Source: Paralvinella palmiformis (lineage: Eukaryota > Annelida > Polychaeta > Terebellida > Alvinellidae). From it: a DNA stretch of 64,000 nucleotides. The position numbers were made by a program, and so were the translations under genes. The stretch lies in the NCBI GenBank assembly GCA_025642065.1, contig JAODUP010000051.1, positions 200,001 to 264,000 of the forward strand, written 5' to 3'. Of the stretch, positions 30,563 through 44,887 are shown piece after piece. The notes beneath the pieces were generated by a model that ran no database searches, was not told the origin of the DNA, and saw nothing but the letters and a program-made list of their open reading frames with translations. Positions within the stretch are counted from its first letter, which is position 1, and each line of letters opens with the position of its first letter.

Positions 30563-33500
30563 CTACCTATATTTTGATGTGGGAGGTGTAGATTTTGTAT
30601 ATTTAGTTTCATGCATACATATTTATTTATGTAATGATTTATGGAGGTATATACTTTAAAGGATGTTTAGGTGTTGATGTTTTAAGCCAGTGCCACCATG
30701 TATATGTATCCTAACACACACACACACACACACAGACATACACACGGCTGATGTTCACGTTTTTTAAAGCGAAGCCAATATATACAATAGAGTGCCAGAA
30801 CAACATTGGCCAGTCTAGTCTCTAAAACACTTCGGGTCAAACACGAACATCTAAGTAACTAACTTTACCAAACACCTGAACACAAACATCCAAGTAACTA
30901 ACTTTACCAAACACCTGAACACAAACATCCAAGTAACTAACTTACCAAACACCTGAACACAAACATCCAAGAACTAACTTTACCAAACACCTGAACACAA
31001 ACTTCTAAGTAACTTACTTTACCAAACACCTGAACACAAACATCCAAGTAACTAACTTTACCAAACAACTGAGTGCTGTCTGAAGAATGAAGCGTGTAAC
31101 AGCGATTTGGTTTACCTTTATACCTAACCCTAGATTGTTGACACCGTATAACAGCCATTTGGTTTACCTTTATATCTAACCCTAGATTGTTGACACCGTA
31201 TAACAGCCATTTGGTTTACCCTTATACCTAACCCTAGATTGCTGACACCGTATAACAGTCATTTAGTTTACCTTTATACCTAACCCTAGATTGTTGACAC
31301 CGTATAACATTCATTTGGTTTTCCTTTATACCTAACCCTAGAGTGTTGACACCGTATAACATTCATTTGGTTTTCCTTTATACCTAACCCTAGAGTGTTG
31401 ACACCGTATAACATTCATTTGGTTTTCCTTTATACCTAACCCTAGAGTGTTGACACCGTATAACATCCATTTGGTTTTCTTTATATCTAACCCTAGATTG
31501 TTGACACCGTATAACATCCATTTGTTTTCCTTTATACCTAACCCTAGATTGTTGACACCGTATAACATCCATTTAGTTTACCTTTATACCTAACCCTAGA
31601 TTGTTCACACCTGACACGTTATTAAATGTACGACGAGGTGGTTACCTGTTTTGGCACGACGACCTTTCTACGATCCATGTCGGCTGTCGTCGGATGCGGC
31701 TCGGACACCTGTCTCTCCGTCCGTCTGCCTGTCTATCCTCAGCTCATCTCCATCGGTATCCTCCCTGACCTCCCGTCTGCCCGTGTATCCGTCCGTGCGT
31801 GCGTGTGTGTAGATCCCGACGGCGGATGTTATCCAGACGTATCCCGATGGACACGCCACACACACACGTTAAGACAGACACCGGGGACACTCCGCGGTCC
31901 ACAACACGACACCGGTGCGCTTCAATCGGTGGTTCTTCCCACACGAATGGGGGAGGAGATGATAATCAATGGACGACCAACAGACGGCGCTGCGGGTCGC
32001 TCCTGATACTGTCGCGCTGACTGCCCGTTTTTCGCGGTCTCCGGAATCTACGATCTGATCTGTGGTCGAGAGAGTTAGATGTCAAAAATGTGATCGTTCT
32101 TTTATACCGAGGGCGTCCCATTCACCAATGGTAACATAGCCTTCTAGCTCTTAACACCCTCAATACTGGCTCTCTCTCTCTCTCTCTCTCTCTATCGTAC
32201 ACGCGCGCGCGTGCGTGTGTTAGTAGTAAGCGAAAACCACTGGCATTGAGAGAATAACAAATTGTGAATAGGGTATCTGGCTAATTCACCAGGGGAAGTA
32301 GTATACAAACTATCAACTTTTATACTGAGACCAGCGGAATGTTTCATCAGTGTGTGTTCCGTGTGTGTGTGTGTGTCACCGTCCGTCCGTTCAAGTGCAA
32401 TATTCACGTGACATCCCTCGTTGACAATCATCGACCTTAGACGTATATCCAATACTGTTACATCCCATTCTGTAACCCTGTTCCTATTGATATTACCACG
32501 AGTACGGGTATATCTTCTATCCTCCACCCCCCACCCCCACTCCCGCATCCGACCCCATACCACATAATGCTTCATTCATTTTTCATCATCCAGCTGTGCA
32601 TTTCTTTATGCATTCAGCCTCGGTGTCAGTAGGTGTAAATTGCAGCCATCGATGATAAACAATGCTCGTACGACCAGATGGAAGAGTGTTCTAGTCGTCT
32701 CCTGTTACGTGGTCGACGTCATACCATCGCCCAATTGCGTCAAACCCTGTTTACTTGTCGTCTGTTTACATAACGTCACATCTCCGTTTCCATGTTTACC
32801 TGTTACCATGGCGAAATTGGCATGCAGCTCGTGTGTCATCGCATCCGGTTGTCACTGATGTGAAGGTGTCGTGATTTAAGAATGTTATATATTGGTGTTA
32901 TGTTATGGTGAGGTGTTATATGGTACTGAGGTATTATGTTATGGTGAGGTGTTATACTATGGTGAGGTGTTATGTTGTGGTGAGGTGTTATGTTGTGGTG
33001 AAATGTTATCTGGTGGTGAGGTGTTATGTTGTGGTGAGGTGTTATGTTGTGGTGAGGTGTTTTTGTGGTTGGTGATGGTGGTGAGGTGTTTTGTTGCAGT
33101 GAGGTGTTATGTTATTGTGAGGTGTTATATTGTGGTGAGGTGTTTTGTTGTGGGATGGTGTTGTGTTACAATAAGGTGTTATGTGGTGGTGATGTGTTAC
33201 GTTGTGGGAAGGTGTTATGTTATTGTTAGGTGTTATGTTATAATCCGGTGTTATGTTATGGTGATTTTATATTGTGATGAGGTGTTATGTTGTGGTGAGG
33301 TTTTAGGTTGTTGTGAGGTGTTATGTTCTGGTGAGATGTTGGATTATGATGAGGTGTTAGGTTAAGATGAGGTCTCAAGTTTTGGTGATGTGTTAGGTTC
33401 TGGTGATGTGCTGAGATGATGTTATGCGGTGTTATATTATGCTGGGGTTTTGTGTTATTGTGAGTGATTATTTTGTGGGAAAGTATTATGTTTTGTTAAT

Positions 33501-35130
33501 GGGTTATGTCATGGTGAGCTGTGATGTTATGGTGTGATTTTATTACTGTGAGGTGCTTTGTTGTGATAAGATGTGATGTTAATAATTATATCCTGCGTGT
33601 GATTCTTAATTTTAATGTGAAATTAAATCATATTTAATATTTTTCACACATGCCCATGATCTTAACTACTTTCAGTTGTGAGGGAAATTATGAGGAAACT
33701 ATTTCATAACTTTTGTAGTTGATTCCAAACATAATTCATTTCAGTAATTGCCTTAAAATTATAAAGTTGCGTTAAAACGCACCAACAACCACTGTAAAAT
33801 ATGATTTATTAGTTTTCAAAGATGATAGCATGTGTATAAATTTATTAACACCATAACCTAGATATCATATTTGGTGATACTAAAAGGTTAGACCATTTCT
33901 GTGGGATGTTTCATGCAATAATAAAAGGCTTCTGGCTGCCGATCATTTCGTTTCCCCCGGTGAGAATGGCCCCTCAGCCAAGTGCCTCAGATGTGACCAA
34001 CACCGAGTCTAAACAAAGATGTCACTCACCCACTCATTCAGGTGCCGTTGTTTGTTAGGTGCTACATGATTGTGTTAATTTCATGGTGTTAATGTGGTTG
34101 TATTAATACATGGAAATATCGACGTGTTAATGTTATTAGCCGTTATAAAGTAACCCCCCCCCCCCGACAGTTGTACAGTGAGGCCACAGTCGGGTATAGA
34201 TAGATATGCCGAACTGTGGTGGTCAGATATGGATACATTTCATTAACCGAACATTCCACTCTGAACTGTGTCGTTTGGTCGGAGTTATACACCAGGCCAC
34301 ACCCAGTCCGGCTGAGTTGATGTTATCAACACATCGGTGTTATTATACGATACGATCAGCACCGAGTGATCGTGTTACATAAGTCATGATGGTCGTCCCA
34401 CTGTATAAATAAGCGAATATAAGTGTGCGTAGGTTCAGGGAATGAATCCCAATTATGGAAATAGGACGAGCATATGCATAAAGTCGTCCTACAACCCCCC
34501 CCTCTCTCTCTCTCTCTCTCTCTGTCAACACACACACACACACACACACACTCTGACCCTGGGCTGATTCTGCCGTTTGCAGACCAATCCATGGTAACTA
34601 CTATACTAGTTTCAAACGCAGTAGAACTAGCACCATCCCCCCCCCACCCAATCCCTGCTGGGTCGTAAACAATAGCACGTACAACATGACAAACTATCAC
34701 TGATACTGCCAGCATCTGGTGAAAGTAGAATCCTAACAAAAAACTCAATAAAACCTGCTTCATAAATACGACACAAAGCTGTGAGATTAGTCCTTTCTCG
34801 TTTGTTTACCATATGCACGTCGTCTAAGAATCATCCCATCATCGTCATCATCAACTCACTTATCATCATCATCATCATCATCGTCAGATGCATCATCAGA
34901 AGCATCACGGTTGTGATATTTATCCTCATTATTATTATATTGGATGATATTAAGTTTTATTAACGATGATGTGTCATTTCTGAAGGTAAACAAAGGCTGG
35001 CTAGATATTGGGAGAGATAAAGAGAGCACGGCATGATGGGAAACGTTTATGTGTTACGGGTGTTTGTATGTGAATGTATGGAAATGTGAACGTCCGCGAT
35101 GTGCTAAATATATCAAATGCGCGAATTATG

Positions 35131-35166
<36 letters not shown>

Positions 35167-36072
35167 GTTGAATTACAAGTCCAAATCCAGTTCTTGTTGT
35201 ACAAACGTCGGTGTAGTCCATCCAGACACTGACCCCGCCACATATAACATCTATAGGTAAAATACAGGTAAACACAATTACAGACGCGTCCATAGACACC
35301 AGCCCGTGTACACATAAACACGCCCACAACGGATGCCTATGTACCTTACATATCAGAATGTGTATATGTACAAATTGATCGCTATAGAACAATGGAAGAC
35401 GAGAACGTCAATACATTATCGTCGGATGATGTTCGTTGTCGAGAAAACACCAAACATTATCCCGTCATCGGAAAATTAAACAGAGCCTCCGGTGCCACAC
35501 CTGGAACAAATTGTTCCCGAACTCGGACTCGTATGGATTACCCCCCAAACCGGTAACCAGCGGCCAACTTAACCAGCCCGTCGACACAGGTACGATAGCG
35601 TTATGTCCCGCTTTAAAGTCACATGTCGATAAAGGATAAACCAGCTCGATTGTTATTGTTCATTGTGCCAATATATCGCTCATTTCGTGGCCGATCATAT
35701 TAATATCAGATTGTAACTCCTCCCGACATCCCCGCCCCACCCCCTTCAGGTGAACCACCGCAAACGAGTCGCTTTCACCTGTAATTAGCCGTTATCTGTT
35801 TACTGAAACATCTGTCGGATGGTGACTTTTCTCCTTATCTAATATTCGCTTATCTGATCCTGGCGCATCATCGGATTGTTGTTTATAGGATAATAAACTT
35901 GTTGCCATGCCAACGGAATGATAGCGGCCTCGTTTCAGTTTTGTTGCCATTTCCTGGTTTCGGCGGCTGGTAGCGTTATGGTCGAGTTGTTTTAATGCCG
36001 CGCAAACACTCGCACACACACATACACACACACACACACACACTACCCCCCTGTGTACCAGATAATGCTGTG

Positions 36073-36118
<46 letters not shown>

Positions 36119-36278
36119 ATGTTTAAAAAAAATTCTATTTTAGTGGTCTGTTAGTGTAATGATAATGAGCTGATTGTATTTATTGCCGACTACCTCCTCC
36201 CTTAAAACATCTAAATATTCCTTATGTGGATATTGATCTGTGGAAGAAAATTTAAGAATTTCTCTCTCTCTCTCTTTC

Positions 36279-36338
<60 letters not shown>

Positions 36339-36854
36339 ATTTTCTGCCTATTTATCTAGTGTTACTTAATATAAATATCAACACGTTGGCGTCTTTAAAA
36401 ACATAATAGTAACTTAATGCATTATTGCTTCTAAACAAGTAGAATAGGAATATAAATTATACCATTTAATCTTGTTGGTGTGCCTGTTAGAAGACATTTT
36501 AGCTTTAATAGTTCACTTTTGTTAATTTTGTAAAAACAAAAGTTAATGGCACGATTCTGGATATTTTTTGCTTTGAACAGTCTGATATTCAAACAACAGT
36601 TGTTTACTGTTTACAAAAAGTTAACTACTGCAATTAAAAAAATCTCTCTCGCTCAGCCATGTAACAGCTGAACACGTTTGGGGGAGGGAAGGATGGATGG
36701 TGAAAGGGCTGAAAAGGCATTTTCTCGATCTTCAGTAGGAAGAGAGGTGACATCGTCATCTAGAGTCAGACTTGGTACAGAACTGATCATTTTCCATTAT
36801 CACCCGTCTACCCACTCTCTCGCTTTCTCTCTCTCTGTCTCTCTCTCTCTCTTT

Positions 36855-36913
<59 letters not shown>

Positions 36914-36924
36914 GTCTCTCTCTG

Positions 36925-37008
<84 letters not shown>

Positions 37009-39001
37009 TCTGTCTCTGTCTCTGCTCTTGCACAATGTCGGACAAGATTCTTCATATTATTGGTCGTTTATTTGCCTTTGTTCGATTGCTGAGCAAACAG
37101 GATCGGTAAGACTCGAAGAACATGTGCTTGCATAATATTGTTTGTTATGCACCGCACCGAGACGCGGCAGTGCGAAGCGTTTCCCATCCATCGCTCACGG
37201 TCAATACTGTTAGACGAATGTTAGGCGATTTTTATCAGAGAACCATTATATTCGCGCTCAGCCTTCATTGTCCGATTGGCAATACTTCGCCGCGAATGCG
37301 CCTTATTTTACATCGGGCCCGCTCAGCCGTGTCTAGTTTATTACCTCATCCGGCAACTTCAGGATCCAGACACGTCAGCCACGTCGTGACGAGCGATTTG
37401 GTCGTCAAGTGTATGTGTGTGTGGGGGGGGGGGCTTTAATGCATTTATCAGATGAAATGATGTGGTTGATTTAATTGTTTAGAAGAAAATGAAAACCCCA
37501 CCTAAACTACAACAATCGGTTGTCGTATCTTTATTGGCCTAGTTGGTAGAGCGTTGGATCACAGATCACTAACACGCCTGGGCATAACTGAATGGTGTTT
37601 CATCTTTGACTTCGGCTTCATTACCTTTGGAGGTCACTCGGCCCATTTAGCCTACCGTGTGCATAAAAGTGGCCGTAAAACACCAATCATCATCATCATA
37701 TCTTTATTGGCGGCAGTAAATATACATCTTATTGGGAAGCTTATGTGAAAACTTACTAATGTTTATTGTGTTGGATGTAGACATGTATGGCTGATGAAAC
37801 AGACAGGATGTTTATTACTTGACAATTGTTTTAGCTTTTTTTAGTGTGAATGGGAAAGTATGTTCTTGCGTGACTGTTTGAAAGACTTTACATGATAATA
37901 AGAATAATAAGAATAATAATGATGATGATAATAATAATATTAATAATAAGAATGATAGTGTAGATTAAATAAAACACCATTACTAACAAGAGCCATTCAG
38001 ACCCACTATCCAGATGTATCTAAAACCTAATATTAAATTTGAATGATTAATATTTTAGCATTCATTTGAGCCAAGAGTCAGGTTTTAGAAGATATTTAAA
38101 CTTTAAACTGAAGACCAGTAGATTATTATTATTAAGGAGAGTTGATCCGAGTTGTTGAAGGGCAACTCCTCAGAGAAACATGTCGCACAGGTGTTGGGCT
38201 GGATTTGAACCCACAACCTCAGGGTTTACAGTGCATTGCTATAACCACTATACAATTGGAAGTCCCATATCATTTAGTACTATTACTATAATTATTATTA
38301 TTATTATTATTATACCTGTACTTAGCTAACAAGGTATAAAGATCAATAATTTATAGTCTTTAAAGAGATGTCTACTCTTATCTTATCTATACGGATCTAT
38401 GAAGACTTTCAGATATGACTTCCAGGGAAATCTGATGGTGCAATGGCTAGAGCCATATGCTGTACGCCCGCCTCTAGGTTGTGGGTTCGAATCTGAATGT
38501 TGCCTGTGTTTGTGGGATTTCTTTCCTTTGGCCGACATCCCAAAGCCATATTTTCCCAGTTGTGAGCTGCACCGAGGCTTAAAACAACTCAATTCAGTTC
38601 AACTGAAATATGACTTCCTTATATAAAGACCTGTATGATGTGAGATGTAATTTTGTTGTCACGTTTTATACAATGTTTCTCCAAGTTGAAGGTGATCAAT
38701 CCTTGACACAGCATACCTAGTTAACAGAGAAGTGTATATATAGAGAGCTTGGATCTAACTCAAAACTCCAACAATAAGGCCACTTAATCTAACTTATTAA
38801 TGAGTCATCATTCAAATCAGCGCCATCGTCTTCATGTTATCCAAAAACAAACAAAACACATACATCACGTGATCTAATGGTGATAAAAGAATATTTGCCG
38901 GCAATTAAATGGAAAAATAATTTTTTAATGGATTTGCAGAAAATTGATGTCCTTTCATGCCATTATTTACCTGCTTTAATTAAGTTTGATTTTTTTTCAT
39001 A

Positions 39002-39061
<60 letters not shown>

Positions 39062-41141
39062 TCCAGTGTATTTATATTTAATGTTCTGATCATCTGAAAG
39101 CATCCCCCCACCTTACAACCACCACCAATGGGAGGGGAGCAACATAGAAAGATGGAGCTGAAACGTCCCAAATCAAAGTGTGCTCTGGCTGCGTCACACT
39201 GTGTCCTATCTTCAGGTGTCTTTAATGTTTCCACTGTTCAGTGAAATGGTAGAGTGACTTGTTTTGGTCAGCCAGACAGGAAGAGAAGGTATGCATCTGC
39301 CTGTGTTGTGAGCCATTTGTGTGACCCGTAGGCGTAGTTCTGAATCTTCTCACTGATCCATCCGTCTGGCACTTCAGGACTTCCGCTGTGATTTATCCGG
39401 AAACATTTACTCCATCTAAACTCATTCTAGTGTTAATATCAGTTACCCTGACTCGGTAGCATGCGTTTCTTTGCTGTTTATTTTGGATGCATAGTCTACT
39501 CCAGAATAATCTCTTATCGTCGTTTTTCGACCAAGAAGTCATATGGCAGATGGCACTTCCGTAACAAGAACAGTGTTACTGTTAAACGGCTGATCAAATT
39601 TCAGCCCGGAACCTCTGACGTGAAAGAATGCCAATGTATCTCACGGCGCCATCACATTCCTAACCAACAAAACTAACTTTTTGTAAATACCTGTCCGTTC
39701 AAAACCAACCACCAAAAAAGAGGTTAAATGTTGAGGTGAACGGCGGCTTCATCTTCGGAAATTATTCACTCAGCAATTTGATTTCTTCCAGTTTGTCTGC
39801 TGCGGTTGGTGACAGATCCGAACCACCCGAGTTCAAATCTCGGCATGGTGATGTTTGAGGGGTGTTTCATCTTTCACTTTGCCTCATTATCTTTGGAGGC
39901 AAATGTTCGGTCCCATCGCCTACCTTATGGACAAAAGTGGCCGTAAAGCATCGACCATCTCTGTCTTCCTGTTTGTCATATTCAGCCCATGGATACTGTT
40001 CGTCGCTGCGGGATGCTTCTTGTGGTATCAGTGGTTAATGATGTTTGTACAATTAATGTGCTTCTGCCGTTAAAAAAACCACACACCGGTATTACGTTTA
40101 TCGAGAGTGTACAGCATTTGTTTAGCTGGCTGGCTCCACACCGCTCCAGTTGGCCGCTTACCTTCCGAATGAGTCCCCTCATCCTAAATGTCATTGAAAA
40201 CATGGCCCAACTAACAGGTGATGTAGTGCTGTTGTTATTTTGGCGAAGAGTTTGTTGATGATGGTTTGCGGACTCGGGCCTCGGACGGGGAAAGTTCGTC
40301 GTGATGTCGTCGATGTATTGTCCGACAAATGCCACAGTGTCGCAGCGGTGTGGATCTATGTTAATTGCGGGCCGAAGTTTTTATCGGGCATCATCGAGCG
40401 GATTATGTGGACACGGCCCTCGTCCGTCTTCGCTTAGTGTTTGTATACGTAGCTGGTTCCCTGGGCAACGGGCGCGGTTTGGGTTATTATAAATAATATC
40501 CAGGCAGATAGTGATGGAGGTCTACAATTCATTTACAAAATTGATGCATTATTTACACAGCCGTGATGTCATAGTCACTTGTAATACTCCAGTCGGTGAC
40601 AAAACACGATTCCAGAGAATGAGGCTCTTTTCGAACGATGAAGTGATGCAAATGATATTTCTCCCAATGATGATTAATGATTCATTTGTGAAATGTCAGT
40701 CTTGAGAGATTCATTATTTCATTATCGTTATTGATCAGTATTAGTATATGCTCTCCTCAAATAGATCACAGCACGCGTTGAATAAAATTATCTAGCCTGG
40801 TTGGAATCGAATCCACAACTCCGAGATCTTTAGCGCAGTGCTCTAACCGCTATGCTACTGGAATCCCCCCCCCCCCGCCGCCCCAGGCCTTAACATGATG
40901 TTTCTATCTGTTTGCGATGGCCTTGTCATACTGTGAATTAATTTTAATGTAAATGTTATATCTTTATTGCTTATTTTAAGATGGCTTAATAATATTGACA
41001 TTGACGTAGAAACCACTTATATTATAATAGAAGATAGAACTGTCTGATAACTTGTGTCATAACACAATGTCATTGGGGAAGTATAAGAATATTAGGTTTG
41101 TCACTCACTATTATTTATATCTTTGTCGGTTAAGCCTGATT

Positions 41142-41217
<76 letters not shown>

Positions 41218-44200
41218 TGTTAGGTCGGCCTCTGAAAGGTTTTCCTGTCTTTCAATTAGCCTCAGTAAGATGTTACTTTGGTCTCTATATTTTGGTCGAG
41301 AGATGACAGTGTGATGGCTTTAAGAACTTCTTACCTCAGATCAGGTAGAACATTATCAGAGGAAGCCGACAGGAGGAGACATACTTAGTAATTATGTATG
41401 TCGTTTGTTTCTTGTTGTTGTTGATAATCCTCTGACGTTGGCACCAAATCAATTATTTATTAAAAACTCTCTAGAGAAATAAAATGATCCGGTGAAGCCT
41501 TTTACTGCCAGATGAAACGTTACACATACACATGTATGCCAGTAACAGACATTTAATCTCGTAACTATAGTTATTTGTGGTATAGCACATTACACCACAG
41601 AGGTACTATTATTAAGGAGTACCAGTTGCCAGCTGCTTTGTGACTTTGTTATTAATGTCATCATTTAGTGCAAGTAGTTGTTATTGGCGGCTACAATTAT
41701 ACCCCTCCCACGTGTCTGTGTGCGCGTGCGTGCGCGCGCGCGTTGTCCAGCCAGTGATGGATATTTAGCTATAGAAACCTGACCATATCTCTGCCCTTCT
41801 CCAGCTAACAATGTACGTTCATCATGGAGATGGCTTTATGCGGTCACTGTCTGTTTGTCTGTTGTTTGGGGAGGGCGGATTGATGAATGGAATCATGTAT
41901 ATGGTCACTTAGGTCTGATTAGTTCTATTGTTATGACTCTAAACAGCAACCATCGCTGATTAAAAATACATATACCAGATGGTCTGTCCAACGTGTGTGT
42001 GTGCATGCGTGTGCGTGCGTGTGTGCGTGCGTGCGTGCGTGCGTGTGTGTGTGTGTGTGCGTGCGTGTGTGTGTGTGAACAATCTCCAGTTCTCACATCA
42101 AATAATGTCTCATATGCTTAGTGTGACAGCCATGATGTAAATTGAGTCAGTGAGTCTATGGATGCTTTGTTTAGTCTATCCAGTGATCCCACTCTTGTGA
42201 CAACTGGCTAAGGTGCTACCTCTCGCGGAACAATTAGATGATCGGATTGAAGCCTTTTGCTGATACATGAAACATCCAATAAACGTAGGTAGCACTATAA
42301 GATTCAACTCCACAACCTGGAGGTCAGCAGAACAACTTCACCGCGGAAGTGACCCCTCTAACTTACATTCAGTGACATTCGGCGGCAGTTTACATGCTAT
42401 CAAGTTTAATCCGGAAACTACACTATTTACAATCACGAAGTGAAGGATAATACTATTTACCATCATGATCCGTGATGGGCATTGTTCCGTTGTTGTCGTT
42501 GTTGAAATTATTGTCTTCTGTTCTCCTATGACACGATACTATATCTACCAATAGCAGCAACTCTGTACATATATGCCTAATTAGAACTAAGTAATGAAGT
42601 ATAAGCCGTCAGTAACACCAAATATATGTTAGATATCTCCTATTTCTTGACCCCCTCTCCCCGAAACTCGTATTATCTCCGGGAGACAGTGGTCCGGGGT
42701 CTATTATGTGGCCTTCCCATTGTCTTCTTCCTAATTAGCTTGCCATCGGCTTGTGACTTGGTGTCGTCTGCTCCGCGGTGCGTCTTTTGGAGGCGGAGTT
42801 ACCGAGCTGAGAACGAAGTTGTTGTTAAAGTTACCAACTGAACCTTTACTTACCATCTTTTTTTGTTTGTTACTCGTTTCTTCACTCGGTCCATCATCGA
42901 CGCGCGATATACGTGGCCTATCCCAAACACGTCACTGAACCAATTCGCTGAAAGGGTAATAATATCGAACGATTATAGGATGATTGACAGATAAGACGGA
43001 CGAGCGGACAGGCTGGCGGATGGGCGGACAGGCTGCTGGATGGGCGGAAAGGCAGGCGGATGGGCGGGCGGGCAGGCGGATGGGCGGACAGCCAGGCAGA
43101 GAAACAGTTTCGTACATTTTATTTAACACTGTGTCGCGATCCATTATCTGATAGCTAGGGATTAAATGGTATTTTTATCGCAGTTTTAGACGACATACTC
43201 TCCGATGACATACTCTTCAGCTGTAGGCAGACAGTGTCGTACATCAGTTATAATGTTAACCAGACTGTATGCTGGTGCTAATCTCCCGCTGGCAACGTTA
43301 TCTTTAATAACATCATTTCATATACTGCACCAGTAACTGCATCGCGTAGACTGTTTTGCGCTGCCATTTGAGTTACGCGGCTCAGCTGATAGCACCCCGC
43401 GCCGCGGACCCGCAAGTCATTGGCTCCGATCTCGGAGCTGCCTGTCTCTTTGGGATGTTCATCCTATATTAAAAAAGTTTGAAATCATTGGCTCATTTTC
43501 CCTAAGATTTCTCCCGTTGATTTGAAGTGAGGCCAGCAGTGATATTGATTACATGTTGCTTACTCACTGACTCACTCACTGACTCACTCCTGTTTGAGTT
43601 ATGTACTTTGTTATTGATGTTTGTTATGTTATATTTCAATTTAATCTTCCTGTTGGCCATTTTACCATTTACCAGTTCAGTTTACTATAGATCATTTGAT
43701 GTGAATGGCATCAATATATATTTCTGTTTAAAGTCTTCATCATCATCTTCATCATCATCATCACCTCTCTCTCTCTATCCATCCATATCATGTGTATTCA
43801 TGTGTATCTATGTCATTTGATGATTGCCTCATCACAACTCTCTCCATAAATCAACAGAGTTTATTATTATGCATATTTCTAGCATCACTAGCAGCAGTAT
43901 AGTGGTATTTATAGAATAGAACCAAACTTAATACACAATGTGCATGCTGCTTTAATTGATGCGTCGTTTCAATCAGGTCACATGACATTGTGTTTTGCGC
44001 CACCAGTTCTCTTGTCTTTCTGCGTGCCTCATGGCTGCGAGCGGTCGTATGTGGTTTCTGTGGCTTTTTGCCTGTCGAAGCTGATCTTGTGCGCCAGACA
44101 CGTGTGGTTCTGGTTAATGAGAGGCCCGATCCGTGCCCGGATATTGGTCGTATGCGTGCGATGTCAAGGTCACGAACGATTGGGCCAACCCGTTGTCGTT

Positions 44201-44844
44201 TTTTAGCTCCCACAAATATCATTCCGGCTTCATTATCATTATGCGAGATTTATTTTTGTTTTCCGTATATTTTTTGGTTTGTGGGGATTATTCAAACTGT
44301 CTTTTATCATACACATCATTAATTGTCATTTCTGGTGTCATCTGGTGATTATAGTGACTCAGTGAGTGAGTGATTGAGTGAGTGATGGGTTTAGTGAGCA
44401 CACCTGGGATGGAGAGCCTGGTAAGAGATACTCTGTGGATGTGACATGATCAGATCGAAAGTTATCTTTTTTAGACATGACCCATGTCACAGACTAAGCC
44501 AACATAAGGAACCACTATAAAAAACAGTTGCAGTAACTGTTGTGTTGTGTGCAGATTGGGTTGTGTTTAAAAAATCACTCCTACAAAGCTGACACAGATG
44601 TGAAATTGTATTTGTTATAATATGAATTGGACATACCTCTGCACAGTGTTCCTGTTACTGAATGTTTTATCCAATTGAATACATTTCACGACGTGATTGA
44701 ATTCAGTCACTGAATCTATACAGTCAATTGTATCCTTATTAGAGGTGATGGTTAGACAGAGTGGCTATCTGAAATAGGACACAGTGGTCTATTATAATAA
44801 ATTAAAATATGGTGGTAGTGTATGTTTATATTATTATATATATA

Positions 44845-44887
<43 letters not shown>

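Larger units (their letters stand above)
23491..31645 (-). other. Nested gene intron 1 (about 8.2 kb)
   Basis: Donor (minus) AACAG|gtaacc at 31645 and acceptor ttcag at 23491. It is unusually rich in tandem repeats: a GTGA array, two related 29-33-bp minisatellite arrays, a 39-bp array, a 52-bp telomere-like array, and a MITE at 29288-29435. Confidence 0.7.

Noticed and set aside
30292..30612. 106-codon minus-strand frame
   Set aside because: Starts in simple TA/CA repeats; no homology seen.
31626..32020. Plus-strand ORFs of 126 and 73 codons
   Set aside because: They lie in the CpG-rich leader of the minus-strand gene. No stop-poor conservation signal or splice context supports them.
32892..33365. 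157-codon open frame on the plus strand
   Set aside because: It is the GT-rich minisatellite read in phase (GEVLCCGEV repeats); the unit degenerates without regard to frame.
36678..37109. Open frames of 143 codons (plus) and 99, 81 and 75 codons (minus)
   Set aside because: Dominated by the CT-rich tract; Ser/Leu and Arg/Glu dipeptide repeats.
39982..40335. 117-codon minus-strand frame and overlapping plus frames
   Set aside because: CpG-rich block with all frames open by composition; no motif or intron signals. A better test would be conservation.
42854..42914. Minus-strand first-exon candidate (MMDRVKKRVTNKKR with gtaagt donor) for the nested gene
   Set aside because: The donor phase is 2, which does not match the phase-0 acceptor of the terminal exon; the exon at 31646-31678 fits better.
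43851..44348. 123-codon minus and 110-codon plus frames
   Set aside because: No recognisable domain, and both strands are open together, as expected for a GC-rich block.
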